DNA of 64,000 nt from Actinomadura physcomitrii (lineage in GTDB: Bacteria > Actinomycetota > Actinomycetes > Streptosporangiales > Streptosporangiaceae): the NCBI RefSeq assembly GCF_008923205.2, contig NZ_WBMS02000005.1:180154-244153 (forward strand), written 5' to 3'. Positions 8,100 through 16,322 of this stretch are shown piece after piece. The notes beneath the pieces are model-generated. The model made no database searches and had not been told where the DNA came from. It saw nothing but the letters and a program-made list of their open reading frames with translations. Each line of letters begins with the position of its first letter. Positions within the stretch are counted from its first letter, which is position 1. The translations under genes were made by a program, and so were the position numbers.

Positions 8100-8184
8100 G
8101 TCCGCCCCCTCGAAGCCGGTACCGCTGATCGTTCCCACGGTGTCACCGCCCGAACGCGGCGGGCAAGGCGGGGCCGTGCGCCCG

Positions 8185-8721
8185 CTACTCCTCGGGCAGC
8201 TCGCCCACCGAGACGCGGACGGCGCGCAGCGCGGCGGTGATCTCGGCGGCGTGCTCGGCGGGCAGCGCGGCGATGCCGAAGCCGGCCTCGTTGAGCGCGG
8301 CGGTGGCCTCCTCGGCGAGGCCGCGGCCCGCGGGGGTGATGGTGGCGAGGACGACGCGGCGGTCGTCGGGGGAGGGGGCGCGGCCGACGAGCCCGCGCCG
8401 CTCCAGCCGGCCGATCACGTTGGTGACCGACGCCGGGTGCACCATGAGACGGGTGCCCATCTTGCCCATCGGCAGCGTGCCGGTGCGGGTGAAGGCGAGC
8501 AGCCGGAGCGCCTCGTAGGCGGCGAAGGTCAGACCGTGGGGCTTCAGCACGGCCTCGATCCGGCCGAGCAGCAGCTGCTGCGCCCGCATCACCGAGGTCA
8601 CGGCCGCCATGCGGTCGGCCTGCTCGGGCCAGCGGGCGCTCCACTGCCGGTGGGCCTCGGAGATGGGGTCGGGAATGTCGGGCACCGCCCCACCGTAAGG
8701 CGTCTTGACCTCGTCGCGCAC
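8185..8721 (-). CDS. MarR-family transcriptional regulator
   Basis: The 178-residue protein has the winged-helix DNA-binding core of MarR regulators: VTSVMRAQQLLLGRIEAVLKPHGLT, the recognition helix in MVHPASVTNVIGRLERRGLV and the wing SPDDRRVVLATITPAGR. The GTG start gives MRDEVKTPYGGAV; an in-frame TTG 21 bases upstream is possible but lies in the AT-rich operator region. It diverges from icmF across 53 bases, which suggests that it represses icmF and itself and responds to an acyl-CoA or related ligand. That control is inferred from arrangement only. Confidence 0.9.
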   Translation of the reverse strand: MRDEVKTPYGGAVPDIPDPISEAHRQWSARWPEQADRMAAVTSVMRAQQLLLGRIEAVLKPHGLTFAAYEALRLLAFTRTGTLPMGKMGTRLMVHPASVTNVIGRLERRGLVGRAPSPDDRRVVLATITPAGRGLAEEATAALNEAGFGIAALPAEHAAEITAALRAVRVSVGELPEE

Positions 8722-8774
8722 GGAAACTATTTTAACTTCCAAATATTAGACGTCCAAAGGTTGAGGTGGGGGAC
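8722..8774. promoter_or_regulatory. Divergent marR/icmF promoter-operator region
   Basis: This 53-base gap is strikingly AT-rich at 8725-8757 against the surrounding DNA. On the minus strand it holds a direct repeat, TTGGACGT then TTGGAAGT, spaced 15 bp start to start. A strong ribosome site for icmF (GAGGTGGGG) follows at 8763-8771. MarR binding and overlapping divergent promoters are the natural reading, but exact -10/-35 boxes are not clear. Confidence 0.6.
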
Positions 8775-11700
8775 GTGACCGAACCGCTCCACAAGCCGGT
8801 CAACCCGGTGCGCTTCGTGACGGCCGCCGCGCTGTTCGACGGGCACGACGCGGCGATCAACATCATGCGGCGGATCCTGCAGTCGCAGGGCGCCGAGGTG
8901 GTGCACCTCGGGCACGACCGGTCCGTCCGCGAGGTCGTCGACGCCGTGCTGGAGGAGGACGCCCAGGGCGTCGCGATCAGCTCCTACCAGGGCGGCCACG
9001 TCGAGTACTTCGAGTACCTGTCGCGCAGCCTCAAGGAGGCCGGCGCCGAGCAGGTGCGGGTGTTCGGCGGCGGTGGCGGCGTGATCGTGCACCAGGAGAT
9101 CGCCCGGCTCGCCGACGCGGGCGTGCGGATCTTCTCCCCGGAGGACGGGCAGCGGCTCGGCCTGCCCGGAATGATCAACGAGCTGGTCCGGGACTGCGAC
9201 GTCGACCTCGCCGCCGAGCCCGTCCCGGCGGACGCGGTGGTCGCCGGCGACCGGCGCGCCCTCGCCCGGACGATCACCTGCCTGCAGGCCGGGAAGCTGG
9301 CCGGCGCCGACCGCGCCGCGCTGGCCGACGCGGCGTCCGGACGGCGCGTCCCGGTGCTCGGCATCACCGGCACGGGCGGCTCGGGCAAGTCGTCGCTCAC
9401 CGACGAGCTGATCCGCCGGCTGCGCGTCGACCAGGGCGACCGGCTCCGCGTCGCGGTGCTGGCCGTCGACCCGACCCGGCGGCGCGGCGGCGGCGCGCTG
9501 CTCGGCGACCGCATCCGGATGAACTCCCTGGACGGCGACAAGGTCTTCTTCCGCTCGCTCGCCACCCGCGGCGCCCGCGAGCTGCCCGAGGGCATCGAGG
9601 ACATCCTCACCGCCGTCAAGGCCGCCGGATACGACCTGGTCGTCCTGGAGACGCCCGGCATCGGGCAGGGCGACGCCGCGATCGTCCCCCTCGTGGACGT
9701 CTCGCTGTACGTCATGACGCCGGAGTTCGGCGCCGCGTCCCAGCTCGAGAAGATCGACATGCTCGACTTCGCGGACGTCGTGGCGATCAACAAGTTCGAG
9801 CGGCGCGGCGCCGAGGACGCCCGCCGCGACGTGTCCCGGCAGCTGGTGCGCAACCGGGAGGCGTTCGGACTGAGGCCCGAGGACATGCCGGTGTTCGGCA
9901 CCAGCGCCGCCACCTTCAACGACGACGGCGTCACCGCGCTCTACCAGCACCTCGGCGGCATGCTCGCCGAGCACGGCCTGCGGCTGGAGGACGGCACGCT
10001 GCCGCGCGTCGACACCAGGGTCTCCACCGGCGCCGCCACGATCATCCCGCCGGGACGCGTCCGGTACCTGTCCGACATCGCCGAGACCGTCCGCGGCTAC
10101 CACGCCGACACCGCGGCGCAGGCCGAGGCCGTCCGGCGGGTGCAGCGCCTCGACGAGGTCCGCGCCGAGCTGACCGACGCGTCCGAGGTCGAAGGGCTGC
10201 TGGAGAAGGCCCGCCGCGCCGTCGCTCCGCAGAACGCGGAGCTGATCGAGGGCTGGCCCGCCGTCGTCGAGTCCTACTCCGGCGACGAGCAGGTCGTGAA
10301 GATCCGCGACAGGGAGCTGCACACGAAGCTGACCCGCGAGTCGCTGTCGGGCAGCCGCATCCCGCGCGTCGCGCTGCCCCGCTACACCGACCACGGCGAG
10401 CTGCTGCGGTTCCTGCGCGCGGAGAACCTGCCCGGGAGGTTCCCGTTCACCGCCGGGGTGTTCCCGTTCAAGCGCGACAACGAGGACCCGGCCCGCATGT
10501 TCGCGGGGGAGGGCGACCCGTTCCGCACCAACCGGCGCTTCAAGCTGCTGTCGGAGGGCCAGCCGGCGACCCGCCTGTCCACCGCGTTCGACTCGGTCAC
10601 CCTCTACGGCCGCGACCCCGACGAGCGTCCCGACGTGTACGGCAAGGTCGGCACGTCCGGCGTCTCGATCGCGACGCTCGACGACATGAAGGCGCTCTAC
10701 GACGGGTTCGACCTGTCCTCGCCGACCACGTCGGTGTCGATGACCATCAACGGCCCCGCGCCGACGATCCTGGCGTTCTTCCTCAACACCGCCATCGACC
10801 AGGGCGTCGACCGGTTCCGCGAGGAGAACGGGCGCGAGCCGTCCGCCGAGGAGGCCGCGCGGATCCGCGCGCGGGTGCTGTCCACCGTGCGCGGCACCGT
10901 CCAGGCCGACATCCTCAAGGAGGACCAGGGCCAGAACACCTGCATCTTCTCCACCGAGTTCTCGCTGCGGATGATGGGCGACATCCAGGAGTGGTTCATC
11001 GCCAACAAGGTCCGCAACTTCTACTCGGTGTCGATCTCCGGCTACCACATCGCCGAGGCCGGCGCGAACCCCATCAGCCAGCTCGCCTTCACGCTCGCCA
11101 ACGGGTTCACGTACGTCGAGTCGTACCTGGCGCGCGGCATGGACATCGACGACTTCGCGCCGAACCTGTCGTTCTTCTTCTCCAACGGCATGGACCCCGA
11201 GTACAACGTGCTCGGACGCGTCGCCCGCCGCATCTGGGCCGTCGCCATGCGGGACCGGTACGGCGCCAACGAGCGCAGCCAGAAGCTCAAGTACCACGTG
11301 CAGACCTCGGGCCGCTCCCTGCACGCGCAGGAGATGCACTTCAACGACATCCGCACGACGCTGCAGGCGCTCATCGCCATCTACGACAACTGCAACAGCC
11401 TGCACACCAACGCCTACGACGAGGCCGTCACCACCCCCACCGCCGAGTCGGTGCGGCGCGCGCTGGCGATCCAGCTCATCATCAACCGCGAGTGGGGCCT
11501 GGCGATGAACGAGAACCCGCTGCAGGGGTCGTTCATCATCGACGAGCTGACCGACCTGGTGGAGGAGGCCGTCCTCGCCGAGTTCGACCGGATCAGCGAG
11601 CGCGGCGGCGTCCTCGGCGCGATGGAGACCGGCTACCAGCGCGGCCGCATCCAGGACGAGTCGATGCTGTACGAGCAGCGCAAGCACGACGGTTCGCTGC

Positions 11701-11993
11701 CGATCGTCGGCGTCAACACCTTCCGCCTGCCCGACGCGGGCGACGGCACGCCGGACACGATCGAGCTGGCCCGCGCCACCGAGGACGAGAAGCGCTCCCA
11801 GCTGGAGCGGGTCCGCTCCTACCAGGCCGCGCACGGCACCGAGGCCGAGGCCGCGCTGGCGGCGCTGAAGGAGGCGGCGCGGGCCGGGGACAACGTGTTC
11901 GCGGTGCTGATGGACGCGGCGCGGGTGTGCAGCCTCCAGCAGATCACCGACGCGTTCTTCGAGGTCGGCGGCCAGTACCGCCGCAACGTCTGA
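8775..11993 (+). CDS. icmF: Fused isobutyryl-CoA mutase IcmF
   Basis: IcmF interconverts isobutyryl-CoA and n-butyryl-CoA with adenosylcobalamin. The 1072-residue protein fuses, in order, a B12-binding domain (residues about 10-150, with DGHDAAIN), a MeaB-like G-protein chaperone (Walker A GTGGSGKSS near 199-207, switch TPGIGQGD, NKFE) and the large TIM-barrel mutase domain. Two residues decide the substrate: methylmalonyl-CoA mutase has Tyr in the GPY motif and Arg in MVRNT, whereas here F563 (AGVFPFKR) and Q720 (DQGQNT) stand there, as in isobutyryl-type mutases. The second GTG is preferred because GAGGTGGGG precedes it. It is followed by a cobalamin-binding-like gene. Confidence 0.96.
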   Translation: MTEPLHKPVNPVRFVTAAALFDGHDAAINIMRRILQSQGAEVVHLGHDRSVREVVDAVLEEDAQGVAISSYQGGHVEYFEYLSRSLKEAGAEQVRVFGGGGGVIVHQEIARLADAGVRIFSPEDGQRLGLPGMINELVRDCDVDLAAEPVPADAVVAGDRRALARTITCLQAGKLAGADRAALADAASGRRVPVLGITGTGGSGKSSLTDELIRRLRVDQGDRLRVAVLAVDPTRRRGGGALLGDRIRMNSLDGDKVFFRSLATRGARELPEGIEDILTAVKAAGYDLVVLETPGIGQGDAAIVPLVDVSLYVMTPEFGAASQLEKIDMLDFADVVAINKFERRGAEDARRDVSRQLVRNREAFGLRPEDMPVFGTSAATFNDDGVTALYQHLGGMLAEHGLRLEDGTLPRVDTRVSTGAATIIPPGRVRYLSDIAETVRGYHADTAAQAEAVRRVQRLDEVRAELTDASEVEGLLEKARRAVAPQNAELIEGWPAVVESYSGDEQVVKIRDRELHTKLTRESLSGSRIPRVALPRYTDHGELLRFLRAENLPGRFPFTAGVFPFKRDNEDPARMFAGEGDPFRTNRRFKLLSEGQPATRLSTAFDSVTLYGRDPDERPDVYGKVGTSGVSIATLDDMKALYDGFDLSSPTTSVSMTINGPAPTILAFFLNTAIDQGVDRFREENGREPSAEEAARIRARVLSTVRGTVQADILKEDQGQNTCIFSTEFSLRMMGDIQEWFIANKVRNFYSVSISGYHIAEAGANPISQLAFTLANGFTYVESYLARGMDIDDFAPNLSFFFSNGMDPEYNVLGRVARRIWAVAMRDRYGANERSQKLKYHVQTSGRSLHAQEMHFNDIRTTLQALIAIYDNCNSLHTNAYDEAVTTPTAESVRRALAIQLIINREWGLAMNENPLQGSFIIDELTDLVEEAVLAEFDRISERGGVLGAMETGYQRGRIQDESMLYEQRKHDGSLPIVGVNTFRLPDAGDGTPDTIELARATEDEKRSQLERVRSYQAAHGTEAEAALAALKEAARAGDNVFAVLMDAARVCSLQQITDAFFEVGGQYRRNV

Positions 11994-12005
11994 GCGCCGC
12001 GCCGC

Positions 12006-12791
12006 ATGCCCGCGTTCGACGACACCGCCCGCGACGACACCGGCGTGCCCGTTCCCGTGCCGGAGCGGGTGCGCCGGGTGGTGTCGATCGTCCCGTCGCT
12101 GACCGAGACGGTCGCGGTGAGCGCGCCGGGCCTCCTCGCCGGCGCCACCGACTGGTGCACGCACCCCGAGGGCCTCGACGTCCCGCGCGTGCGCGGAACG
12201 AAGAACCCGGACGTGGAGCGCATCAGGCGGCTGCGGCCCGACGTCGTCCTCGGCAACACCGAGGAGAACCGCCCCGCCGACGTCGAGGCGCTGCGCGCCG
12301 CCGGCGTCCCGGTGTGGATGACCGAGATCCGCACCGTGGACGGGGCCCTGGCCTCGCTGCGCCGGATGCTCACCGAAGCGTGCCGCGTGCCCGCCCCGGA
12401 CTGGCTGGACGAGGCCGCCCGCGCCTGGGCGGACGCGGCGCCCGGCGAGCCGCGCGCCGCGGTGGTCCCGATCTGGCGGCGGCCGTGGATGGTCGTCGGC
12501 CGCGACACCTTCACCGGCGACGTGCTGGCCCGCCTCGGCGTCGCCAACGTCTACGCCGGCCACCCCGAGCGGTACCCGAAGATCCCGCTGGAGGAGCTGA
12601 ACGCCGCCGGCGCCGACCTGGTCGTCCTCCCGGACGAGCCGTACCGGTTCACCGCCGACGACGGCCCCGAGTGCTTCCCCGGCACCGACGTCGCGCTGGT
12701 CGGCGGACGGCACCTCACCTGGTACGGCCCGTCGCTCGTCCAGGCGCCCGCCGAGCTGTGCGAACGGCTCGCGGCGGCCCGGACCTACTGA
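12006..12791 (+). CDS. BtuF-like helical-backbone metal receptor (cobalamin-binding), no signal peptide
   Basis: The 261-residue protein has the class III binding-protein fold of BtuF/FepB: VRRVVSIVPSLTETVAVSA at the N-terminus, RIRRLRPDVVLGNTEENRPADVEAL in the middle, and GRDTFTGDVLARLGVANVYA later. Unlike transport receptors it has neither a signal peptide nor a lipobox, so it probably stays in the cytoplasm. It lies 12 bases after icmF, a cobalamin enzyme, and may bind or sense a corrinoid, but the ligand is not shown by sequence. Its last 7 bases overlap the converging tetR gene. The start ATG has only a weak ribosome site, consistent with coupling to icmF. Confidence 0.82.
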   Translation: MPAFDDTARDDTGVPVPVPERVRRVVSIVPSLTETVAVSAPGLLAGATDWCTHPEGLDVPRVRGTKNPDVERIRRLRPDVVLGNTEENRPADVEALRAAGVPVWMTEIRTVDGALASLRRMLTEACRVPAPDWLDEAARAWADAAPGEPRAAVVPIWRRPWMVVGRDTFTGDVLARLGVANVYAGHPERYPKIPLEELNAAGADLVVLPDEPYRFTADDGPECFPGTDVALVGGRHLTWYGPSLVQAPAELCERLAAARTY

Positions 12792-13405
12792 CCGGTTTCC
12801 TGCTCGCCGCCGGGCGGGCGGCGGGTGAACATCGCCTCCACGCAGCGCGCCATCCGCCCGTCCAGCTCCTCCGCCGGGACGTCGATCTCCCGCGCCAGGT
12901 GCTCGCGCAGCAGCGTGTACCCGTAGATCGTGGACGCGATCGCCGCCTGCACGGCCTCCACGTCCTCGACCGGCAGCTCGCCCCGGGCCGCCTCCGCGGC
13001 GAGGTCCTTGCGGCCCTCGCCGCGGTTCAGCAGCACCCGGGGGCGGTCGTCGCCGTCCAGCACCAGCAGCGTCGCCAGCAGCACCGGCTCGGGGTGGCGC
13101 AGGCTCGTCCAGAACAGCCGCGACAGCCGCTTGCGCAGCGGCAGCCCCGCGGCGCCCGCCGCGTCCTCGGCGTTCGGCCGGGACCGGTGGAACAGCGCCG
13201 AGCGCAGCAGCGCCCGCCGCGACCCGAAGTACTGGTAGACCAGCCCGCGGTTGACGCCGGCCTCGTCGGCGACCTGCCGCAGGTTGAGGCCCGCGAGGAC
13301 GCCGCCGCGGCGCAGCAGCGCGATCGCCGCCGCCCGCAGCGACTCCTCGGTCGCGTCCCGGTCGCGGGTCCGCTCGTCCCGGCGCCCCGGCTGCGGAGCG
13401 GTCAC
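12785..13405 (-). CDS. TetR/AcrR-family transcriptional regulator
   Basis: The 206-residue protein starts with GTG overlapping the stop of the FabG-like gene by 4 bases. Its N-terminal helix-turn-helix reads LNLRQVADEAGVNRGLVYQYFGSRRALL, at residues about 40-67; the rest is a helical ligand-binding domain of unknown specificity. It is the last gene of an acyl-CoA dehydrogenase / FabG-like / tetR operon, so it probably controls that operon through the palindromes found upstream at 15369-15472. Its ligand would then be an acyl-CoA, which is inference. Confidence 0.92.
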   Translation of the reverse strand: MTAPQPGRRDERTRDRDATEESLRAAAIALLRRGGVLAGLNLRQVADEAGVNRGLVYQYFGSRRALLRSALFHRSRPNAEDAAGAAGLPLRKRLSRLFWTSLRHPEPVLLATLLVLDGDDRPRVLLNRGEGRKDLAAEAARGELPVEDVEAVQAAIASTIYGYTLLREHLAREIDVPAEELDGRMARCVEAMFTRRPPGGEQETGQ

Positions 13406-14157
13406 GCCTTGGGGCCGCCCGCCACGTAGATCACCTGGCCGGACACGAACGAGGCGTCCTCGCTGACCAGGAACGCCACCACGCCCGCGATGTCCTCGGG
13501 CCTGCCGACGCGGCGGACCGGGATCTCCTTGGCGGCGGCGGTCTTGAAGTCCTCGAAGCCGACGCCGATCCGCTCGGCGGTCGCCGCGGTCATCTCGGTC
13601 TCGATGAAGCCGGGCGCGATCGCGTTCGCGGTCACGCCGAACTTGCCCAGCTCGATCGCCAGGGTCTTGGTGAAGCCCTGCAGACCCGCCTTGGCCGCCG
13701 AGTAGTTCACCTGGCCGCGGTTGCCGAGCGCCGACGTCGACGACAGGTTGACGATGCGGCCCCAGCCGGCCTTGGTCATGTGCTCCTGCGCGGCGCGGCT
13801 CATCAGGAACGAGCCGCGCAGGTGCACCGACATGACCGAGTCCCAGTCGTCGTCGGACATCTTGAACAGCAGGTTGTCGCGGGTGATGCCGGCGTTGTTC
13901 ACCAGCACGACCGGCGGGCCGAGCTCGCCGGCGATCCGCGCGACGGCGGCGGCGACCTGCCCGGAGTCGGCGACGTTCACGCCGACGGCGAGCGCCTTCC
14001 CGCCGTTCTTCTCGATGGTCTCCACGGTGCCGGCGCAGGCGGCCTCGTCGAGGTCGCAGACCGCGACGGCGAAGCCCTCGCGGGCGAGCCGGACGGCCGT
14101 GGCGGCGCCGATTCCCCGCGCGGAACCGGTGACGATGGCGACCCTGGTGTCGGTCAT
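13402..14157 (-). CDS. FabG-like short-chain dehydrogenase/reductase
   Basis: This 251-residue SDR has the cofactor motif TGSARGIG (residues 10-17), NNAG at 87-90, catalytic S140, and Y152-x3-K156. It belongs to the 3-oxoacyl-ACP reductase subfamily and ends GQVIYVAGGPKA. Because it sits between an acyl-CoA dehydrogenase and a TetR regulator rather than with fatty-acid synthesis genes, it more likely acts as a 3-hydroxyacyl-CoA or 3-oxoacyl thioester dehydrogenase in a breakdown pathway. That assignment rests on context; the window has a second FabG in the fabG-inhA operon. It starts 31 bases after the dehydrogenase gene. Confidence 0.88.
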   Translation of the reverse strand: MTDTRVAIVTGSARGIGAATAVRLAREGFAVAVCDLDEAACAGTVETIEKNGGKALAVGVNVADSGQVAAAVARIAGELGPPVVLVNNAGITRDNLLFKMSDDDWDSVMSVHLRGSFLMSRAAQEHMTKAGWGRIVNLSSTSALGNRGQVNYSAAKAGLQGFTKTLAIELGKFGVTANAIAPGFIETEMTAATAERIGVGFEDFKTAAAKEIPVRRVGRPEDIAGVVAFLVSEDASFVSGQVIYVAGGPKA

Positions 14158-14188
14158 GTGGTGCTCCCTGCCCTTCCTCGAACCTTCG

Positions 14189-15340
14189 TCAGACCTGGAT
14201 GTCCTTGGCGATGATGGTCTTCAGCACCTCGCTGGTGCCGCCGTAGATCCGGGTGACCCGGGCGTCGGCGTACAGGCGCGCGATCGGGTACTCCAGGATG
14301 TAGCCGTAGCCGCCGTGCAGCTGCAGGCACTTGTCGACGACGCGCTGCTGCACCTCGGTGCAGAACAGCTTGGCGACCGCGGCGTCGGCCGGGGTCAGCT
14401 CGCCGGCGTCGAGGGCCTCGATGCAGCGGTCGACCAGCGACCGCGCCGCCTCGACCTCGGTGGCGCACTCGGCGAGGACGAACTTGGTGTTCTGGAACGA
14501 GGACACGGTCTTGCCGAAGACCGTCCGCTCCTGCACGTACTTGCGGGCGAACTCGACGGCCGCCGCCGCGGAGGCGTAGGAGCTGGTGGCGATGCCGAGC
14601 CGCTCCTCGGCCAGGTTGTGGGTCAGGTAGCCGAAACCCGCCCCCTCCTCGCCGAGCAGGTCCTCGACGGGCACCTTCACGTCGACGAACGACAGCTCGG
14701 CGGTGTCGGAGCTGCGCAGCCCGATCTTCTCCAGCTTGCGGCCGACCGAGTAGCCCTCGCTCTTGGTGTCCACCGCCAGGATCGACAGCCCGGCGCGGCG
14801 GTTCTCCGGCGTCGCGGGCGACGTGCGCGCCACGACCAGCACCCGGTCGGCGAGGACGCCGCCGGTGATGAAGGTCTTGGCGCCGTTCAGGACGTAGTGG
14901 TCGCCGTCGCGCTTGGCGGTGGTCTGCATGCCGGCGAGGTCGGAGCCGGTGCCCGGCTCGGTCATCGCGATGGCCGTCATCATCTCGCCGCTGATGAACG
15001 GCGGCAGCCAGCGCTTCTTCTGCTCCTCGGAGGCGTACTTGAGCAGGTAGGGCAGCACGAGGTTGACGTGCACGCCGTAGCCGCCGAAGCTCACCCCGGC
15101 GCGGGCGCACTCCTCGGAGATCACGGCCTGGTACTTGAAGCTGGTCTCGCCCGCGCCGCCGTACTCCTCGGGCACCTGGATGCCGAACACGCCCAGCTCG
15201 CCGAGCTTGTTGTAGAAGTCGCGGGGCGGGTGCCCGGCCTGCTCCCACTCCTCGTAGACGGGAGCGACCTCGGCCTGGATGAAGTCCCGGATCGTCTCCC
15301 GGAACGCCTCGTGGTCCTCATTGAACAGGGTGCGGCGCAC
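14189..15340 (-). CDS. Acyl-CoA dehydrogenase
   Basis: The 383-residue flavoenzyme introduces a trans-2,3 double bond into an acyl-CoA and passes electrons to ETF. Family signatures are AMTEPGTGSDLAGMQTTAKR near residues 129-148 and the C-terminal QLHGGYGYILEYPIARLYAD. At the usual medium-chain catalytic position the sequence is RIYGGTSEV, with Gly in place of Glu; the base is probably instead the Glu in LAEERLGIA on helix G, as in isovaleryl-CoA and long-chain enzymes. This points to a branched or long substrate. GTG start with GAAAGGGG upstream. First gene of the operon with fabG-like and tetR. Confidence 0.94.
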   Translation of the reverse strand: MRRTLFNEDHEAFRETIRDFIQAEVAPVYEEWEQAGHPPRDFYNKLGELGVFGIQVPEEYGGAGETSFKYQAVISEECARAGVSFGGYGVHVNLVLPYLLKYASEEQKKRWLPPFISGEMMTAIAMTEPGTGSDLAGMQTTAKRDGDHYVLNGAKTFITGGVLADRVLVVARTSPATPENRRAGLSILAVDTKSEGYSVGRKLEKIGLRSSDTAELSFVDVKVPVEDLLGEEGAGFGYLTHNLAEERLGIATSSYASAAAAVEFARKYVQERTVFGKTVSSFQNTKFVLAECATEVEAARSLVDRCIEALDAGELTPADAAVAKLFCTEVQQRVVDKCLQLHGGYGYILEYPIARLYADARVTRIYGGTSEVLKTIIAKDIQV

Positions 15341-15360
15341 GCTCGGCCCCTTTCGCTGCG

Positions 15361-15472
15361 TAACTAACAGAACGCTAACTTAGCTCGAATCTCGTTCTAG
15401 CAGCAAATACCGGAGAAGCGCGGGTCCGGCACCCGGCACCCGGCACCCACACTACGGAATCTAGCGTTCCGT
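15361..15472. promoter_or_regulatory. Promoter/operator region of the acyl-CoA dehydrogenase operon
   Basis: Just upstream of the operon start lies an AT-richer stretch with nested palindromes: AGAACG at 15369-15374 pairs with CGTTCT at 15393-15398, and inside it GCTAACTTAGC (15374-15384) is a perfect palindrome. A second perfect inverted repeat, ACGGAA-N7-TTCCGT, is at 15454-15472. Both share the core GAATCT..CGTTC, as expected for two sites of one regulator, plausibly the operon's own TetR. Between them is a GGCACCC triplet tandem repeat at about 15426-15448. Confidence 0.55.
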
Positions 15473-15635
15473 TCGGAGGGTCAGCAGGACGGTTCGCAGA
15501 CGCGCCGCGACACCGCCCTGAGGAAGATCCCCTGGATCTGCCGCGGCGTCTCGGCCACGTGACGGCGACGGGGTGGTCGAGGAACACCGAGCCCTGTTTC
15601 GCCGGTACCGGACTGGAAGCGCGAGGAGAACGGCG

Positions 15636-15946
15636 TCACGACGGGACGGGGACCTCGTCGAGCAGCGCGCCGAGCCCGGCCGCGCGGGCGGGCGCGACGT
15701 CCCCCGGACCCCGCCCGGCCAGCGCCCAGCGCAGCCCCTCGATCCGCCGTCCGAGGTCGACGGGCGCGCCGCCGTCCACCTCGTCCAGCAGCGTGGTCAC
15801 CTGCGTCGCGAGCTCCGTGCCGAATCCCGGCCGGACCTCGCCCGTCGCCATGGCCTGTCGTGCCCGCACCACACCTGCGTCCGGCCGTACCGGGCGAGGC
15901 GCCGCTCCATGCGGTACCGGCCGTCGAGCAGAAAACCCGGATCCAC
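15636..15946 (-). pseudogene. Serine/threonine protein kinase remnant (frameshifted, truncated)
   Basis: A GTG with a strong GGGGAGG site opens a frame reading VDPGFLLDGRYRMERRLARYGRTQVWCGHD, which matches the start of Hanks-type kinases (LLxGRYRLxxRLGxGGxGxVWxAxD) with a broken glycine loop. Around 15855 the frame shifts and a second frame continues as RQAMATGEVRPGFGTELA to a stop at 15636. The rest of the kinase domain is absent, including the ATP-binding Lys, HRD and DFG. I read this as a decayed kinase gene that kept its translation start and perhaps some C-terminal sequence. The origin of the second part is uncertain. Confidence 0.5.
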
Positions 15947-16169
15947 GGGACCTCCCCTCTGGCGCGGGGATGGCGTTACCCACGGTGCAGTACGCACCGC
16001 GGACCCGGCACGGATCAGAGAGGAAAAAGTTCGAACCGTCCGGGTTTCGGCTCGTGGCCGGAGCAGGCCAGCGCGGGGACTTGCGCTTTCGCGGAGATGT
16101 GCTGGGGCCGCCGGCCCGGGTCAAGCCGGGGCATCGGGGCGGTGGTGCGAGGACCAGGAGATATGAAAA
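15947..16169. other. Intergenic stretch without recognised gene
   Basis: Between the kinase remnant and the terminator I see no convincing coding sequence. The open frames on both strands have compositions unlike the neighbours and lack ribosome sites. It probably contains the promoter of the former kinase gene. Confidence 0.5.
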
Positions 16170-16210
16170 GCGGCGCCGGGTGGATACGGGGGCAACCCAC
16201 CCGGCGCCGC
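16170..16210 (-). terminator. Rho-independent terminator downstream of the DUF3099 gene
   Basis: Perfect 14-bp arms (GCGGCGCCGGGTGG at 16170-16183 and its complement at 16197-16210) enclose a 13-base loop. Read on the minus strand the stem is followed at once by TTTTCATAT, so termination works for minus-strand transcription coming from the DUF3099 gene. Confidence 0.8.
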
Positions 16211-16219
16211 ATCATCGGT

Positions 16220-16278
16220 GTTCCGACGGGGGCCCGGAACACCGGCACGGGCGCTCCGACGGGGGACCAGAGCGCCGG
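16220..16278. repeat. Two tandem hairpin units with compensatory changes
   Basis: Two 26-bp units, 16220-16245 and 16253-16278, repeat with a 33-bp period. Each folds into a short stem around a shared loop core (CCGACGGGGG): the first stem is GTTCC/GGAAC, the second GCTC/GAGC. Differences between units preserve pairing, which suggests that the structure matters. They lie between the stop of the DUF3099 gene and its terminator, that is, in its 3' untranslated region. Confidence 0.6.
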
Positions 16279-16322
16279 TACAAATCGTACACCGAAACCC
16301 CCCGCGGTTAGTCAAGAGAATG

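Noticed and set aside
8727..12713. A 1328-residue open frame on the minus strand across icmF
   Set aside because: It is the mirror frame of a strongly recognisable IcmF; its translation is His/Asp/Gly/Arg-rich without any domain, as expected for antisense of high-GC codons.
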